This document shows, one piece after another, positions 22,207 through 32,083 of a stretch of 64,000 bases of DNA (its first letter is position 1; each line of letters opens with the position of its first letter). The translations under genes and the position numbers were made by a program. The notes under the pieces are model-generated. The model did no database searches. It saw only the letters and a list, made by a program, of their open reading frames with translations, and had not been told where the DNA came from. The DNA is from Furcasterigmium furcatum (lineage: Eukaryota > Ascomycota > Sordariomycetes > Glomerellales > Plectosphaerellaceae): positions 1,678,934 through 1,742,933 of the forward strand of contig BCIA01000001.1 in NCBI GenBank assembly GCA_001599815.1, read 5' to 3'.

Positions 22207-23319
22207 ATCGGTAAGATCCCCAAAAATGGTGATTCATGGGCCGAGGAAGAGTAGAATACGCTGGAAGCCGCCATGCTGTTAGAGTTGCTGGGTGAACAAA
22301 TTTTAAGTATTATTGTTGGGATTTTGAACTTTGACGCCCATCATCTGCAAGGCCTACGCAACTTTGTCCGGATGCCTGATGACATGAGTCTCTCAGCATG
22401 CAAGTGCCGGTTCTTGTAGAAATTTGGCGTAACGAAGATTCGAACCAAGGGTTTCTCGACCCTTCCAGGGGCTGGATACGGCGCATCATTAAGTCATCTA
22501 ACTTGGAATTTCATTGTCCATACATGGGATGTCCGCATCATTGAACCCTTTGAGGACCAGCCAGGCGCCATCATGTGCCCAATATTCGATTCTTTTCCAT
22601 TCTTTTGACTCACACGTCCATTTCTGAGGAAATATAAAAGGCCAACCACTTCACGTCAGAATTTGCACTCGACTATCGACATCTCACACCTGAAAGGCCG
22701 TGAAAGCTCCCATAAATCTCCCATCTTCCCAGAGCATTCAAAACATGCCGTTATTGCACAATGCCCAAGCGTTTACTGAAAGAAGCAGGACCAAGCAAGA
22801 TGGATATGCCGAGTCAAGACTTTCAGCTGTTTGCGTCTTCGGATATCAAGCTGTCGAAAGCTCGGCCTCCTCAACATCCTTGGCCGAGGCAAGCCGTCAT
22901 CGAGTCGTCTCTGGGATTCCATGTCACTCACCATGGCTCCGAAGGTTTACCACCGCATCACCAACTTGACCACTTCTGTGCCCTCTCTGACGTCTTTCTC
23001 GTCAAGGCTTCGCGTCACAGACGCCGATGCAAAATTTGACGCCGCAGAATCGAATCGACGCGTCAACTGAAGCCTTTGAGTCACCCGACTTTCTGTCATC
23101 TTCGCTCGCCAGGCCAGAGCAGAGGAGAGCAGAGGGCGCCAGTCGAGGAACAAAAAGGCACCGGCCCCCCGCGACCTCTGTCCAGGACAACTTCCCCCAG
23201 TAACCACCCAGACATCCGCTTTCCACTGCAAAATCTGCCAGCCAGACTGCTCACTCTTAACACTGCTCACGGCTATACGAAAGTGCCACTGCTAATATAC
23301 CAACCACGATTACTTCACA
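22207..23319. other. Gene-free region
   Basis: 1.1 kb without a supported gene. A GGTTCGAATC string at about 22444-22453 (minus strand) resembles a tRNA B box, but no cloverleaf forms around it. A TATAAAAG motif at about 22633-22640 is isolated. Confidence 0.4.
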
Positions 23320-23790
23320 ATGTCTTTCCGCCAGACTTTCTCGTCTCCCTTCTCCCAGGAGCTCTCCCACCTCGCTGGCCCTTCCCACCAGCAAGTCGAC
23401 GACCCCATGGAGGGCGTCGAATACCACCAAACGGTAATCATCGCGCCTCCCTACGGCCAGAGCATGGAGGGCGTTCCTGGCCACGGCGACCCTATGGAGG
23501 GCGTTGTGTTCCAGAATGGCACCTCAGCTGGCACCGAGGAGGCTATCTCTGCCAAGACTGACCGAGCAATGAACGACGCTCTGGATCTGATCCTCCAGAC
23601 GGCCCCTCGCCGCCAGAAGAAGGCAGAGCCGCGGCCTGCCCCAGCTACATCAGAGCCATTTCCCACGGTCCAAAAGAATGACATGGACAGTCTTTTGGAC
23701 TCGCTCCTAGAGTCGAATCCCCTCAAGATCCAAATGGGTCAGGCCAAAAAGTCGGGCTCTCCTGGCCAGCGACGTCGCCGTCGCCGCTAG
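23320..23790 (+). CDS. Small hypothetical protein with MEGV repeats and Arg-rich tail
   Basis: Intronless, 156 aa; not recognised as a known family. A three-fold short motif, DPMEGVEYHQ, QSMEGVPGHG and DPMEGVVFQN, occupies residues about 28-66 and looks like an internal repeat. A predicted amphipathic stretch (DRAMNDALDLILQT) and a Leu-rich helix (MDSLLDSLLESNPLKI) follow, and the chain ends in a run of six Arg, which could act as a nuclear localisation or nucleic-acid-binding tail. Composition and codon use look genuine and the ATG has a good context (ACAATGTC). No signal peptide or TM segment. Confidence 0.65.
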   Translation: MSFRQTFSSPFSQELSHLAGPSHQQVDDPMEGVEYHQTVIIAPPYGQSMEGVPGHGDPMEGVVFQNGTSAGTEEAISAKTDRAMNDALDLILQTAPRRQKKAEPRPAPATSEPFPTVQKNDMDSLLDSLLESNPLKIQMGQAKKSGSPGQRRRRRR

Positions 23791-24702
23791 AGATGCCACC
23801 CAAGGCATTTGAGAGAGATCGAGAGAGCGAGAGAGCACGAAGAGAGCACCCCCCACCCCGAGAGAGACCATCACCTAGCTCCATCACAATTACCACTTCC
23901 TACAAGCGTGGGACCCGCCGGTCCGAGGATCCCAAAGCCTCCCCGGCAAGTCGGCTTGAGGATCACAATGCCTCATCCGACCAAGAACAAAACATGCTAC
24001 CCTCACACACGGCCACTATGAGACCTGGGCACAATCACTAAAAATCCTCCATTCTCTTAAACCTAAACTCTTCAAAGCCCCAAAAAGGTTCTCGGCCATC
24101 CCACAAAACAAAACAAAGCCCTAGGGTACCACGCTTGGTTTTCCCCATGTTCAGGCACTTGGAGCTGTGCCACCGCAAAAGAGTCCACCTCACACCCTTG
24201 AGCAAGGTCCGACGAGCAACAAGACAGACGACCTTGCACGCACCTCTGACCTCCGGCCCCTTCCACCACTGTCAAACAAGTAAAGACAGCAGGGCGTGCC
24301 GTCGAGGGATGAGACGTGTGCACTCCCAAGCAGAAGCACATACCTGCTGGGAGCGACCTGGCCGCCAGAGCAAAAGACATTGCGGCCTCGTCAAACCACA
24401 GCACGCATCAAGTCTTCAGATCTTCCTCAGAAAAGTCACACAAGCAAGACGCGAGGATGTGAAGCAAGCAACCCAGTGATGGTTCTCACAGCGTTTCGAC
24501 GCTGCTGTGAGACTCTGCTTCTCACTACACGGCGAGTCTGTACGCAGTCCCGCCAGCCCTCAGCACGGTGCCAAGCAACGAAGGCACCGGGGTCGGTCCA
24601 CGGTTTTCACTCACGCGAAGACCCGGGATGGGAAGGAGTAACTCTCCACCGAGTTCTCCTCTCTCTCTTAAACACAAACAAACACACACACTTATCTTTG
24701 TG

Positions 24703-24733
<31 letters not shown>

Positions 24734-25171
24734 CCAGCAACACATTTACACATTTCCTGGCCTCCTTTCGGACATACGCTGGCGCCTGGATCCCTCTTCA
24801 TACGAACGGAGCGGCGAACATCAGCAGCTTTGGCATTTTTTGGTGCAGTTTTCGGGTGTCTGGTGTCTGGTGTGTATAGATTTATAAATTCAATGAATTT
24901 GTCAAAACATGGCTCTGCATGGTGCCGCCTATGATGACTGTGATTGTGATTTGCTTTGATTTGCTTCCCGACTCCATGCCAGTCAGGCCGATATTCCAGT
25001 TGAAAAGACTCCATGACTGTGCTCAGCTACCCTTCCCACGCCATGATGTCCCTTTGTGGCCCGGATTCAGAACGCCAAATGGTCATTTCTCATTACCGTC
25101 TAAATCCATCGTAGTCATACACGTCGCAAAACTCCGTACAATTTGCAACCCGGAGACATTCAGAAACACCC
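23791..25171. other. Gene-free region with purine and pyrimidine tracts
   Basis: 1.4 kb with no supported gene. It begins with a GA-rich tract (about 23809-23850) and holds a CT-rich microsatellite (listed separately); the two are mutually complementary. Frames over these tracts are low-complexity artefacts. Confidence 0.5.
24702..24735. repeat. CT dinucleotide microsatellite
   Basis: An almost uninterrupted run of CT, broken once by TT. It lies downstream of an AC-rich stretch. Simple-sequence repeat with no coding role. Confidence 0.9.
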
Positions 25172-25597
25172 TCAAACCTGGGCCATGTGGTGCACGCAGC
25201 ACTCCCAGTCGCCGCCGGCGTCCTGCCTCATGACGCTCGTGCAGATGGCCTCGGTCGGCCTCATCTTGCCGGGGTCATCGCCGACCTGCTGCCATGTGGT
25301 GACGTGGTAGGTGACGGCGGTGGACATGAGGTCGATCTCGACGAACTTGATCTCCTCTTCCTCCTGGTTCATGCGGTATGCGGTCCAGGGCTCGAACTCG
25401 TCCTCGATGAACTCCTCCAGGGAGGGCTCCGAGTTACTGGAGTAGACGCCGCCGTTGGGGAGGATGAGGACGGCGTCCTTGTCGAAGTACTTCTTGAAGG
25501 CCTTCTTCGGGTTGGGGTCACAGAGGGCGCGCCAGAGGAGGGCGACGGCCTCGATCGTCTCCTCGCGGTTGCGGTTCTTGATGTTGTTGGTCGGCAT
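25172..25597 (-). CDS. NTF2-like / SnoaL-like small protein
   Basis: Intronless, 141 aa, start MPTNNIKN chosen over an upstream in-frame extension because the family begins just before the first helix. The pattern of helices (ETIEAVALLWRALCDPNPKKAFKKYF), a short DAVLILPNGG strand, then strands KFVEIDLMSTAVTYHVTTW and CTSVMRQDAGGDWECCVHH is that of the NTF2-like/SnoaL/DUF4440 cone fold. It is likely cytosolic. Such proteins are enzymes, binding proteins or scaffolds and no ligand can be named. Alone between two gene-poor stretches. Confidence 0.75.
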   Translation of the reverse strand: MPTNNIKNRNREETIEAVALLWRALCDPNPKKAFKKYFDKDAVLILPNGGVYSSNSEPSLEEFIEDEFEPWTAYRMNQEEEEIKFVEIDLMSTAVTYHVTTWQQVGDDPGKMRPTEAICTSVMRQDAGGDWECCVHHMAQV

Positions 25598-26466
25598 TGT
25601 GGGCGTCTTTTGTCTGAGTTTTAACTTTTGTTGAGGAAGAAGTCGTCTTGGTGGTGATGTTTGGTGTGAATTATGTGGTATTCGCGTCAGATTACCAAAG
25701 AACACCGCAAACCCCCTCCAGGAGCTGCCCGTATTAAGAGGCAGGTCGTCCAGTGATCTCATCTGAGAAAACCGGAGTTGGTGTCCGAGGCCAACCAAGT
25801 CTTCGGCGACGGTGCACGTCATGGGCGGCGATCGACCCGCAACGGGTTTGACGTCACCCCCGGCTCACTGGGATGCAGGGTCCAGCGCTGTCAGCCAATG
25901 GCGTCAGGGGCGCGCGTTCAATTGGAGGGTCGGAAAGCAAGTTTGGCACCGCACTTGCAGCGACTTGACGCAATGAGCCTGACAGCAATCGTCCGAGAAA
26001 CTGCGAATATAACAAGTCCACGAGGTTGATGCATTAAGATTTGACGAAATGGCAGATAGGGCACCAGATGTTCCACGATGCAGCCACTTCGCCTGTGCTG
26101 CAAACGACCCACCAAAGATGCCCAAGCACTACAACTTGAAGATTGGCCCCCCAGTAGTAGGAACCGCTGAAGAGCAGCAAGGTGCAGAGAGCTCTCGATT
26201 TTAAGCCAACTTTGCGTTCTGTATCCATTGATTGAACTATGATGAGTAAATTTCCAACAGCGGTTGCTTGTTAAGTATGCTATGGCCAATGGGCACGAGC
26301 TTTAACCTCATTGTATATCCGGATACAGCTCAAATCGTCATCTTGGAAGCAATCTCCTCCCCCTTGACCAACAAGTAGGGCTGCCTCGCCTTCTTTGCCA
26401 ATAGCTGACTGATTCGCGAGAAGAAGCCACTTCTGCATACTGCATGCTCCACGGCGCCTCGGTTTT
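25598..26466. other. Intergenic region
   Basis: 870 bp, no supported gene. A possible splice continuation of the neighbouring secreted protein gene from a GTAAGT at about 26475 runs into this region but adds only unrecognised sequence. Confidence 0.4.
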
Positions 26467-27358
26467 TTACTTACCATTGACGCTCCACTCGTTCGGGAAG
26501 CCACCGCACGCGCCAGCAATCACGTTGTTCTTGTTGTCGTTGAAGAAGCGCTGGCCGGCGATCGCAGTACCACACAAGTGATAAGGGGTTCGGCCCTTGC
26601 CGCCACACATCTGGCTGGGCCAGATACAGTCGCGCGTAGCCACATGACGGATATGGGGAGCGGTCCAGCGGCCGGAGAAGCGCTGGGCGATGTTCCACTG
26701 GTCGTTGCACAGACCGGCGGTCTTGTGGCAGCCGAGCTTGACGCAACGGCGTGGCTGGACCAGGAACCTGTTGTCGGTGATGCCGTTAAGGTGATTCACG
26801 AGCGAGATCATCTCGGGCCCGCTACCCCAGCCGAAATGGGTGATACAGGTAGACCACTGCGGAGAAGGAATGGGTGATTAGTTCGCCCATAGATAGATAA
26901 CATCATGGTTATCGGGCAGCAGACGTACGGGTTGATAGCGCTTGCTCAGCTCCCTCTCGGCGAGAGCTGCCGGCCCATCTTCCACCGTGGAATGACTGTC
27001 ATCCACATAGGGGGCCGTGTAGATAGAGAGACCGGGATGCTCTTTCTGGACCTGAGCCTCGATTTCCTAACAGCCGGTCAGCTTCTTAGCCTTGCTCAAC
27101 CCTGCTGTGTGAGGAATAAAGGGAGTCGATACCTCAACGCTGGCCCCCGTGTACTCGACCACCGGGCCGCCCTTCTCCAGAGTGCCGTTGAAGATGTACT
27201 CGACCTCTAGGACATCGGTATCGTCCCGGTCAAGCAGCTTCGTGACTGTCAGCGACATGGGACAGTGTTGACGGCTCTGGCGGGTCATATACCTCTGTCG
27301 GGACGGCAGCGCAGGCTGCGGTGGTAACCAGGCCCAGGAGAGCAAGAGAGATCTTCAT
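26467..27358 (-). CDS. Secreted cysteine-rich prepro-protein with Kex2-type site
   Basis: Four exons, 27358..27293, 27237..27133, 27066..26929 and 26856..26467, introns of 55, 66 and 72 nt, all phase 0; 232 aa. Residues 1-18 (MKISLALLGLVTTAACAA) are a signal peptide. A propeptide of about 80 acidic residues ends in ELSKR (99-100 KR), a Kex2-type cleavage site, so the predicted mature chain is residues 101-232. It holds 8 cysteines (STC, RRC, LGC, GLC, RDC, QMC, HLC, GAC), enough for four disulfides, and is Gly/Asn/Trp-rich. I do not recognise the family. Intron 1 has a weak acceptor (CGAAG) chosen to keep frame. The stop overlaps GGTAAGTAA, also a good donor, so an extra 3' exon is possible. 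A processed extracellular protein such as an effector candidate is plausible; no activity is claimed. Confidence 0.75.
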
Positions 27359-28865
27359 GATGACTGCGGCACTTTGGCGTCTCAACGGGGAAAGAATTGG
27401 CGAGAAGGTTGGAGAAGACTGATCTGATTGTTCCAGTTGTAGAGATGTTTGATGACCGAGACAGGAATGACCGCCCTTTTATAACCAAAAGTCCACGGTC
27501 CAACATCATGCTGTGCTTTCCGGACGACCCCCCACCGCCATGATTCTTCAAACCTCCCAACATACGCATCATCCAGCCTCCGGACCAGAGAAGAGACGAG
27601 TACGCGATGCACACGCTGCCCTGCGTGATGCCATCTTCAGTGCCACACGCACCGAAAGAAGCTCTCATTACAGGCGCCCAGTACGGCACAGCACGGCGCA
27701 GGCGGTGCGTGGTGAGATTCGACCACTCAAAGCGGTTCAAAAAATCGCTCTGTCGACGGACAGGGTCGTCTGGATCATCTTGGCCTCCTTGGCCTTTGTC
27801 CAAATCTGCTCAAAAGAGGGCGGCCCCGGGCTGAACAGCCACCGCCCCGTGGAGGGCTGCTGCGGCGAGAGCCGAAGACGGGGAGGGTATTCGACCGACG
27901 CCGCTCTGCGTCCTGTCTGCGCCGTGGGACTGCCCTCATAACTCAGCATCACGTTGCCGTCTTTCACAAGCTGTAGCCTTTTCGGCTTAGTTGCCCAGCC
28001 TTATTAACACCTGCCTCGCCCGATTTGGAAGGGAATCCAGGCATGTAAGTGACAGGCGCGGGGTCGCTTCAGGTGTGAGTACGGCGCAGTCGATGCATGT
28101 TGAGAGTCGGCGACGTACGCACCCAGAGAGTAGACAGCAAATCCGTCTTCGTGCCGCGTCATGAGCTTCATCGCGGTCTGGTATACTGCCGCTGCTGGTC
28201 ACCAGGTCTCTCCGTTGATGTCCAGAGTCTGATGACGAGTAAGCAGACCAGAAATAATTGCAACTCCCTACCAGTTGGCCATCCATCAATGCTTCTTGTC
28301 TAAGTTCCTTCTCAAGCTGGCTGTCTCAACGTCAAGGTTCTTCGAGGCAGGACTGCAAGCCAATGGCAACATGGGCTCGACGCACCTGAGCTCAGTCATC
28401 CTGAGGTGCTGCAATGGACATACCATGATCGCAAGGTCCTCTCACGGAGTTCACTCCCGCGTGCCACCGCGGTCGGAACATGATTGACTCACCTGATATG
28501 CTGCTCAGTCCATGTACCCGCACCATTCAGCGCGCGTAGGGTCCGTGGCTTGGGATGAAAACCTTCATGCAGCACGTGGTGAGCTGGCTAATGTGACACG
28601 GGTAACAGAATCACTATGAAAAGACTGGGTGTTGTGCCCGGGGTATCCCACGCCTGGCTACCACCCCATTTCGTGATGCACCTCTGCTGGGCCTGGATCT
28701 ACCCAGGACCAGGGTATATGCCAGCAGTGCCAGATCACACCCGGACCTTGTCTGAACGAGGCCGGAGTCACGCTCTCACATGCTGTGGGAAAAGGTGATG
28801 AAGATCCGGACAGGGGCGTCTCACGAGACGCCCCTGTCCTGCAAGCTCCCGTTGTTCCGGCTATA
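27359..28865. other. Gene-free region left of the transposon
   Basis: 1.5 kb. Short frames on both strands (for example around 27987-28289) lack family sequence or splice continuity. It ends with a perfect hairpin (28808-28839) 26 bp before the transposon. Confidence 0.45.
28808..28839. repeat. Perfect 15-bp inverted repeat (hairpin) beside the transposon
   Basis: GGACAGGGGCGTCTC (28808-28822) and its exact complement GAGACGCCCCTGTCC (28825-28839) with a 2-nt loop. Too long and perfect for chance. It lies 26 bp outside the left TIR. Confidence 0.85.
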
Positions 28866-28915
28866 ACGTCCCACACCCATTACCTGGCCACCCCCCTCAC
28901 CTGGCCACCCCAAAA
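28866..28915 (+). repeat. Left TIR of the Fot1/pogo-like element
   Basis: Reads outward-in from ACGTCCC to AAAA. It differs from the right TIR only at its 33rd base (C instead of T). Confidence 0.9.
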
Positions 28916-28963
28916 AAACGTCACCAGAATCGCGACACCAACTTCAAGATCAATTAAAACTGG

Positions 28964-30661
28964 CTACGCTGCAACTGTGATACAGNCCTCTGGGCCACTG
29001 GGTATTTCATCGTCGCTGGATCCATCTATCTGATCTATTTTATCGCCAGCCTCAATCTGGGCCCTATGGATAGCGTTGATGTCGGCGAACTTCGAATTGG
29101 GGCTNNNNNNNNNNNNNNNNNNNNNNNNNNNNNNNNNNNNNNNNNNNNNNNNNNNNNNNNNNNNNNNNNNNNNNNNNNNNNNNNNNNNNNNNNNNNNNNN
29201 NNNNNNNNNNNNNNNNNNNNNNNNNNNNNNNNNNNNNNNNNNNNNNNNNNNNNNNNNNNNNNNNNNNNNNNNNNNNNNNNNNNNNNNNNNNNNNNNNNNN
29301 NNNNNNNNNNNNNNNNNNNNNNNNNNNNNNNNNNNNNNNNNNNNNNNNNNNNNNNNNNNNNNNNNNNNNNNNNNNNNNNNNNNNNNNNNNNNNNNNNNNN
29401 NNNNNNNNNNNNNNNNNNNNNNNNNNNNNNNNNNNNNNNNNNNNNNNNNNNNNNNNNNNNNNNNNNNNNNNNNNNNNNNNNNNNNNNNNNNNNNNNNNNN
29501 NNNNNNNNNNNNNNNNNNNNNNNNNNNNNNNNNNNNNNNNNNNNNNNNNNNNNNNNNNNNNNNNNNNNNNNNNNNNNNNNNNNNNNNNNNNNNNNNNNNN
29601 NNNNNNNNNNNNNNNNNNNNNNNNNNNNNNNNNNNNNNNNNNNNNNNNNNNNNNNNNNNNNNNNNNNNNNNNNNNNNNNNNNNNNNNNNNNNNNNNNNNN
29701 NNNNNNNNNNNNNNNNNNNNNNNNNNNNNNNNNNNNNNNNNNNNNNNNNNNNNNNNNNNNNNNNNNNNNNNNNNNNNNNNNNNNNNNNNNNNNNNNNNNN
29801 NNNNNNNNNNNNNNNNNNNNNNNNNNNNNNNNNNNNNNNNNNNNNNNNNNNNNNNNNNNNNNNNNNNNNNNNNNNNNNNNNNNNNNNNNNNNNNNNNNNN
29901 NNNNNNNNNNNNNNNNNNNNNNNNNNNNNNNNNNNNNNNNNNNNNNNNNNNNNNNNNNNNNNNNNNNNNNNNNNNNNNNNNNNNNNNNNNNNNNNNNNNN
30001 NNNNNNNNNNNNNNNNNNNNNNNNNNNNNNNNNNNNNNNNNNNNNNNNNNNNNNNNNNNNNNNNNNNNNNNNNNNNNNNNNNNNNNNNNNNNNNNNNNNN
30101 NNNNTTTTTCCGGAGAGCCTGGCTCCCAGAGGATCCCAGGACCAGACCGTTGGCCCCTCGACCCTCTAGGATACCCGTCTCATCCATATTGTATCTGTTG
30201 GCTGGCTGGATAGCCTGGATCTCTGGGACGGCTAGACGTCGGAACCAAGTCCTGATAACGTCAGCTGAGGCTCCGTTGATACGCTGGGAATCGATAGGCC
30301 TGGCTCTATGGACCTTGATAGATGGGTTCCTCTTGAGGAAGGCTTGGAACCAGTTCTTCCCGATGCCCTGGGGGTCTCCTCGGAGGCGTAGTATCCGGTC
30401 TGCGAAATCCCTGACTTGTTGATGGGTTGGGGGGAGCCCTAGGGCAGCCTGGATCCGGATCCATTCTGATAGCTGTTTTTCCTGGGTCGGGGATAGCTTC
30501 TGCCGTTGGGTATGGGCAGTTTCCTTGGGTTGGACCCCATAGGCACGCGTTGAAAGGGTTGACCTAGGAATGCCCCACTCCAGGGAAGCCTTGCGGATAG
30601 ATTGCCCATTTGCGATAGCTTCAAGAGCCTGGTCGACGTCATCTTCTGTATAGGTCTTCAT
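28964..30661 (-). CDS. Pogo/Fot1-type transposase (partly hidden by gap)
   Basis: Starts at 30661 with MKTYTEDDVDQALEAIANG, a psq-type helix-turn-helix, followed by SIRKASLEWGIPRSTLSTR. A CENP-B-type HTH follows (LSPTQEKQLSEWI, then GKNWFQAFLKRNPSIK and HRARPID). The start of the DDE domain is visible as RYNMDETGILEG, whose Asp is the first catalytic residue. The next 1000 positions are N, hiding the rest of the DDE/D triad. The C-terminal remnant (about 29104 to 28964, including one N at 28986) reads ADINAIHRAQIEAGDKI and an acidic tail and ends at a stop. About 565 aa if the gap length were real, the family norm. Frame across the gap cannot be trusted, so intactness is unknown. Confidence 0.85.
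   Translation of the reverse strand: MKTYTEDDVDQALEAIANGQSIRKASLEWGIPRSTLSTRAYGVQPKETAHTQRQKLSPTQEKQLSEWIRIQAALGLPPTHQQVRDFADRILRLRGDPQGIGKNWFQAFLKRNPSIKVHRARPIDSQRINGASADVIRTWFRRLAVPEIQAIQPANRYNMDETGILEGRGANGLVLGSSGSQALRKXXXXXXXXXXXXXXXXXXXXXXXXXXXXXXXXXXXXXXXXXXXXXXXXXXXXXXXXXXXXXXXXXXXXXXXXXXXXXXXXXXXXXXXXXXXXXXXXXXXXXXXXXXXXXXXXXXXXXXXXXXXXXXXXXXXXXXXXXXXXXXXXXXXXXXXXXXXXXXXXXXXXXXXXXXXXXXXXXXXXXXXXXXXXXXXXXXXXXXXXXXXXXXXXXXXXXXXXXXXXXXXXXXXXXXXXXXXXXXXXXXXXXXXXXXXXXXXXXXXXXXXXXXXXXXXXXXXXXXXXXXXXXXXXXXXXXXXXXXXXXXXXXXXXXXXXXXXXXXXXXXXXXXXXXXXXXXSPNSKFADINAIHRAQIEAGDKIDQIDGSSDDEIPSGPEXCITVAA
29105..30104. other. Assembly gap (1000 N)
   Basis: Exactly 1000 N inside the transposon, the conventional placeholder for a gap of estimated or unknown size. 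The element is presumably multi-copy, which would explain the assembly break. Confidence 0.98.
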
Positions 30662-30762
30662 AATTGATAGATCTAAAGCTGTAGAAAGTCTGGAAGAAAT
30701 CTATCTAGGTTTCGTAAAGATATGAGCGATTTAGTTGGGGTGGTCAAAGAAGCGGTGTGGAG

Positions 30763-30812
30763 TTTTGGGGTGGCCAGGTAAGGGGGGTGGCCAGGTAATG
30801 GGTGTGGGACGT
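30763..30812 (-). repeat. Right TIR of the Fot1/pogo-like element
   Basis: Inverted copy of the left TIR with a single difference, ending GGGACGT next to TA. Confidence 0.9.
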
Positions 30813-30919
30813 TAGTTCCAAGCAGACCAAATGCGGCCAGGGAGGATATCAAGACCATCGCCAGGTGCGCATCCACTCGGACATTTGGGCCAAGCCCGTG
30901 AGACTTCGCATCACCCGTT

Positions 30920-30966
30920 CGTACCCTTGTTGGTCGGATTCTGGGAATCCGACCAACAAGGGTACG
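30920..30966. repeat. Perfect 22-bp inverted repeat (hairpin) near the right TIR
   Basis: Arms 30920-30941 and 30945-30966 are exact complements with a TGG loop (GGTCGGATTC-TGG-GAATCCGACC at the tip). It sits about 105 bp outside the right TIR. Possibly a foldback remnant; no gene ends immediately before it. Confidence 0.88.
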
Positions 30967-32015
30967 GGTTGAAGCCCGCTGATTGATGAGACGCGGTGGG
31001 GAAAATGGGGAGGGGGTTTATCGAGACAAGTAAGGGGTTAGGCTCATGGAGAGCCCGAGGGAGCGATGCCATTTCACCACCACCTGTCCTCGACTGGCTG
31101 CGCTTCGCAAGTGTCCGCGACCTACGATCGAGTGAAAGTCATGGCCGCGGCGGACGCAGTCTTGACATGCACGGTGCCTTACAACAAAGGGCACTGGTCG
31201 ACTGCCCATCTTACCTTCACTCCCCGAACTCTTGAAGACATGAGGCCTTTCGCTCAACCCAAGTGTCGGAGTCGACGGGCATCTCGCATACGTCATCCGC
31301 TCGTGGACGAGCTCGCTGAACATCGCCAACGAGCAGCTCATTGCATTGAGCGGCGATTGAAGGTTGAGCTAGACATCGGGGGTAACACAACAGCGCATCT
31401 CCTCGCGGAGTCCAACTGGGCACAGCATTCGATTGCGGGGCATTGTGACGGACCTGTCGACGGATTACACCTCGATTAAAGGCGGCGAGATCGAAAGAGG
31501 CAACTAGAAACACTATGAGAAGGCTGCCCGTTGGCATGTCCGGGTCCTTCTGTAGCTGGATGCGGCTCACGAGCTAGGCGTGGGACTTGAGAAGAAGACG
31601 CGGAATGTTCAGGCATTGTTGAGTGACATGGTCAAGTCTTGTTCCGACAGGAAGACAGGCTGGTACCCGTGCGAGATAATTTTCTTCTTTTCAGCTGCGC
31701 GTAGCCCCAGGACGGCAAAAATCGAGAATTGGCGGTTGCGCACTTACCCCTTCTCTGCTCCCCAGCGTTGACCATCCCGGGCCCACCTTTCCCGCGCTCG
31801 CAACAGCACCCGCCAAAACACCACGCATCACCAGTTCCGCACCTTCCACTTCCTGAGCAGAGAACCCGTGATTCAGAGGCCCCAACTCTGCCGCATTGAG
31901 TCCACCAACAATAGCAACCACACGCGCACTTGCCTCAGCTTTCGGCACTCATCCTCACTCCGACACTTTTCGTCCTCCCGCAAAACCACTGCAAAATTCT
32001 CTCTTCTCCTCCACT

Positions 32016-32083
32016 CAACACCAACACCAACACCAACAGCAACACCAACAACAACACCAACAGCAACAGCAGCAACAGCAACA
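32016..32083 (+). repeat. CAA/CAN-repeat 5' leader
   Basis: About 68 nt built from CAACAC, CAACAG and CAACAA units running directly into the ATG at 32084. Unstructured CAA-rich leaders favour ribosome scanning; this is likely 5' UTR sequence. Confidence 0.75.

Larger units (their letters stand above)
28866..30812 (-). mobile_element. Fot1/pogo-like (Tc1-mariner superfamily) DNA transposon
   Basis: Terminal inverted repeats of 50 bp, 28866-28915 and 30763-30812, start ACGTCCCACACCC and match at 49 of 50 positions. Both are flanked by TA (28864-28865 and 30813-30814), the duplication expected for this superfamily. Each TIR contains two direct copies of ACCTGGCCACCCC 17 bp apart, probable transposase-binding sites. 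The inside carries a pogo-type transposase on the minus strand, interrupted by an assembly gap of 1000 N, so true length is unknown. Near-identical TIRs suggest a fairly young copy. Confidence 0.92.
30813..32083. other. Gene-free region right of the transposon
   Basis: 1.27 kb. It includes a perfect hairpin (30920-30966) and, at its end, the CAA-rich leader of the next gene. A frame at about 31066-31479 on the plus strand lacks family sequence and was not called. Confidence 0.45.

Noticed and set aside
22425..22500. tRNA-like B box (GGTTCGAATC on the minus strand)
   Set aside because: No acceptor, D or anticodon stem could be formed around it and the T stem does not pair.
29105..30104. Open frames running through the N block
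   Set aside because: They are artefacts of reading undetermined bases; only the flanking sequence was interpreted.
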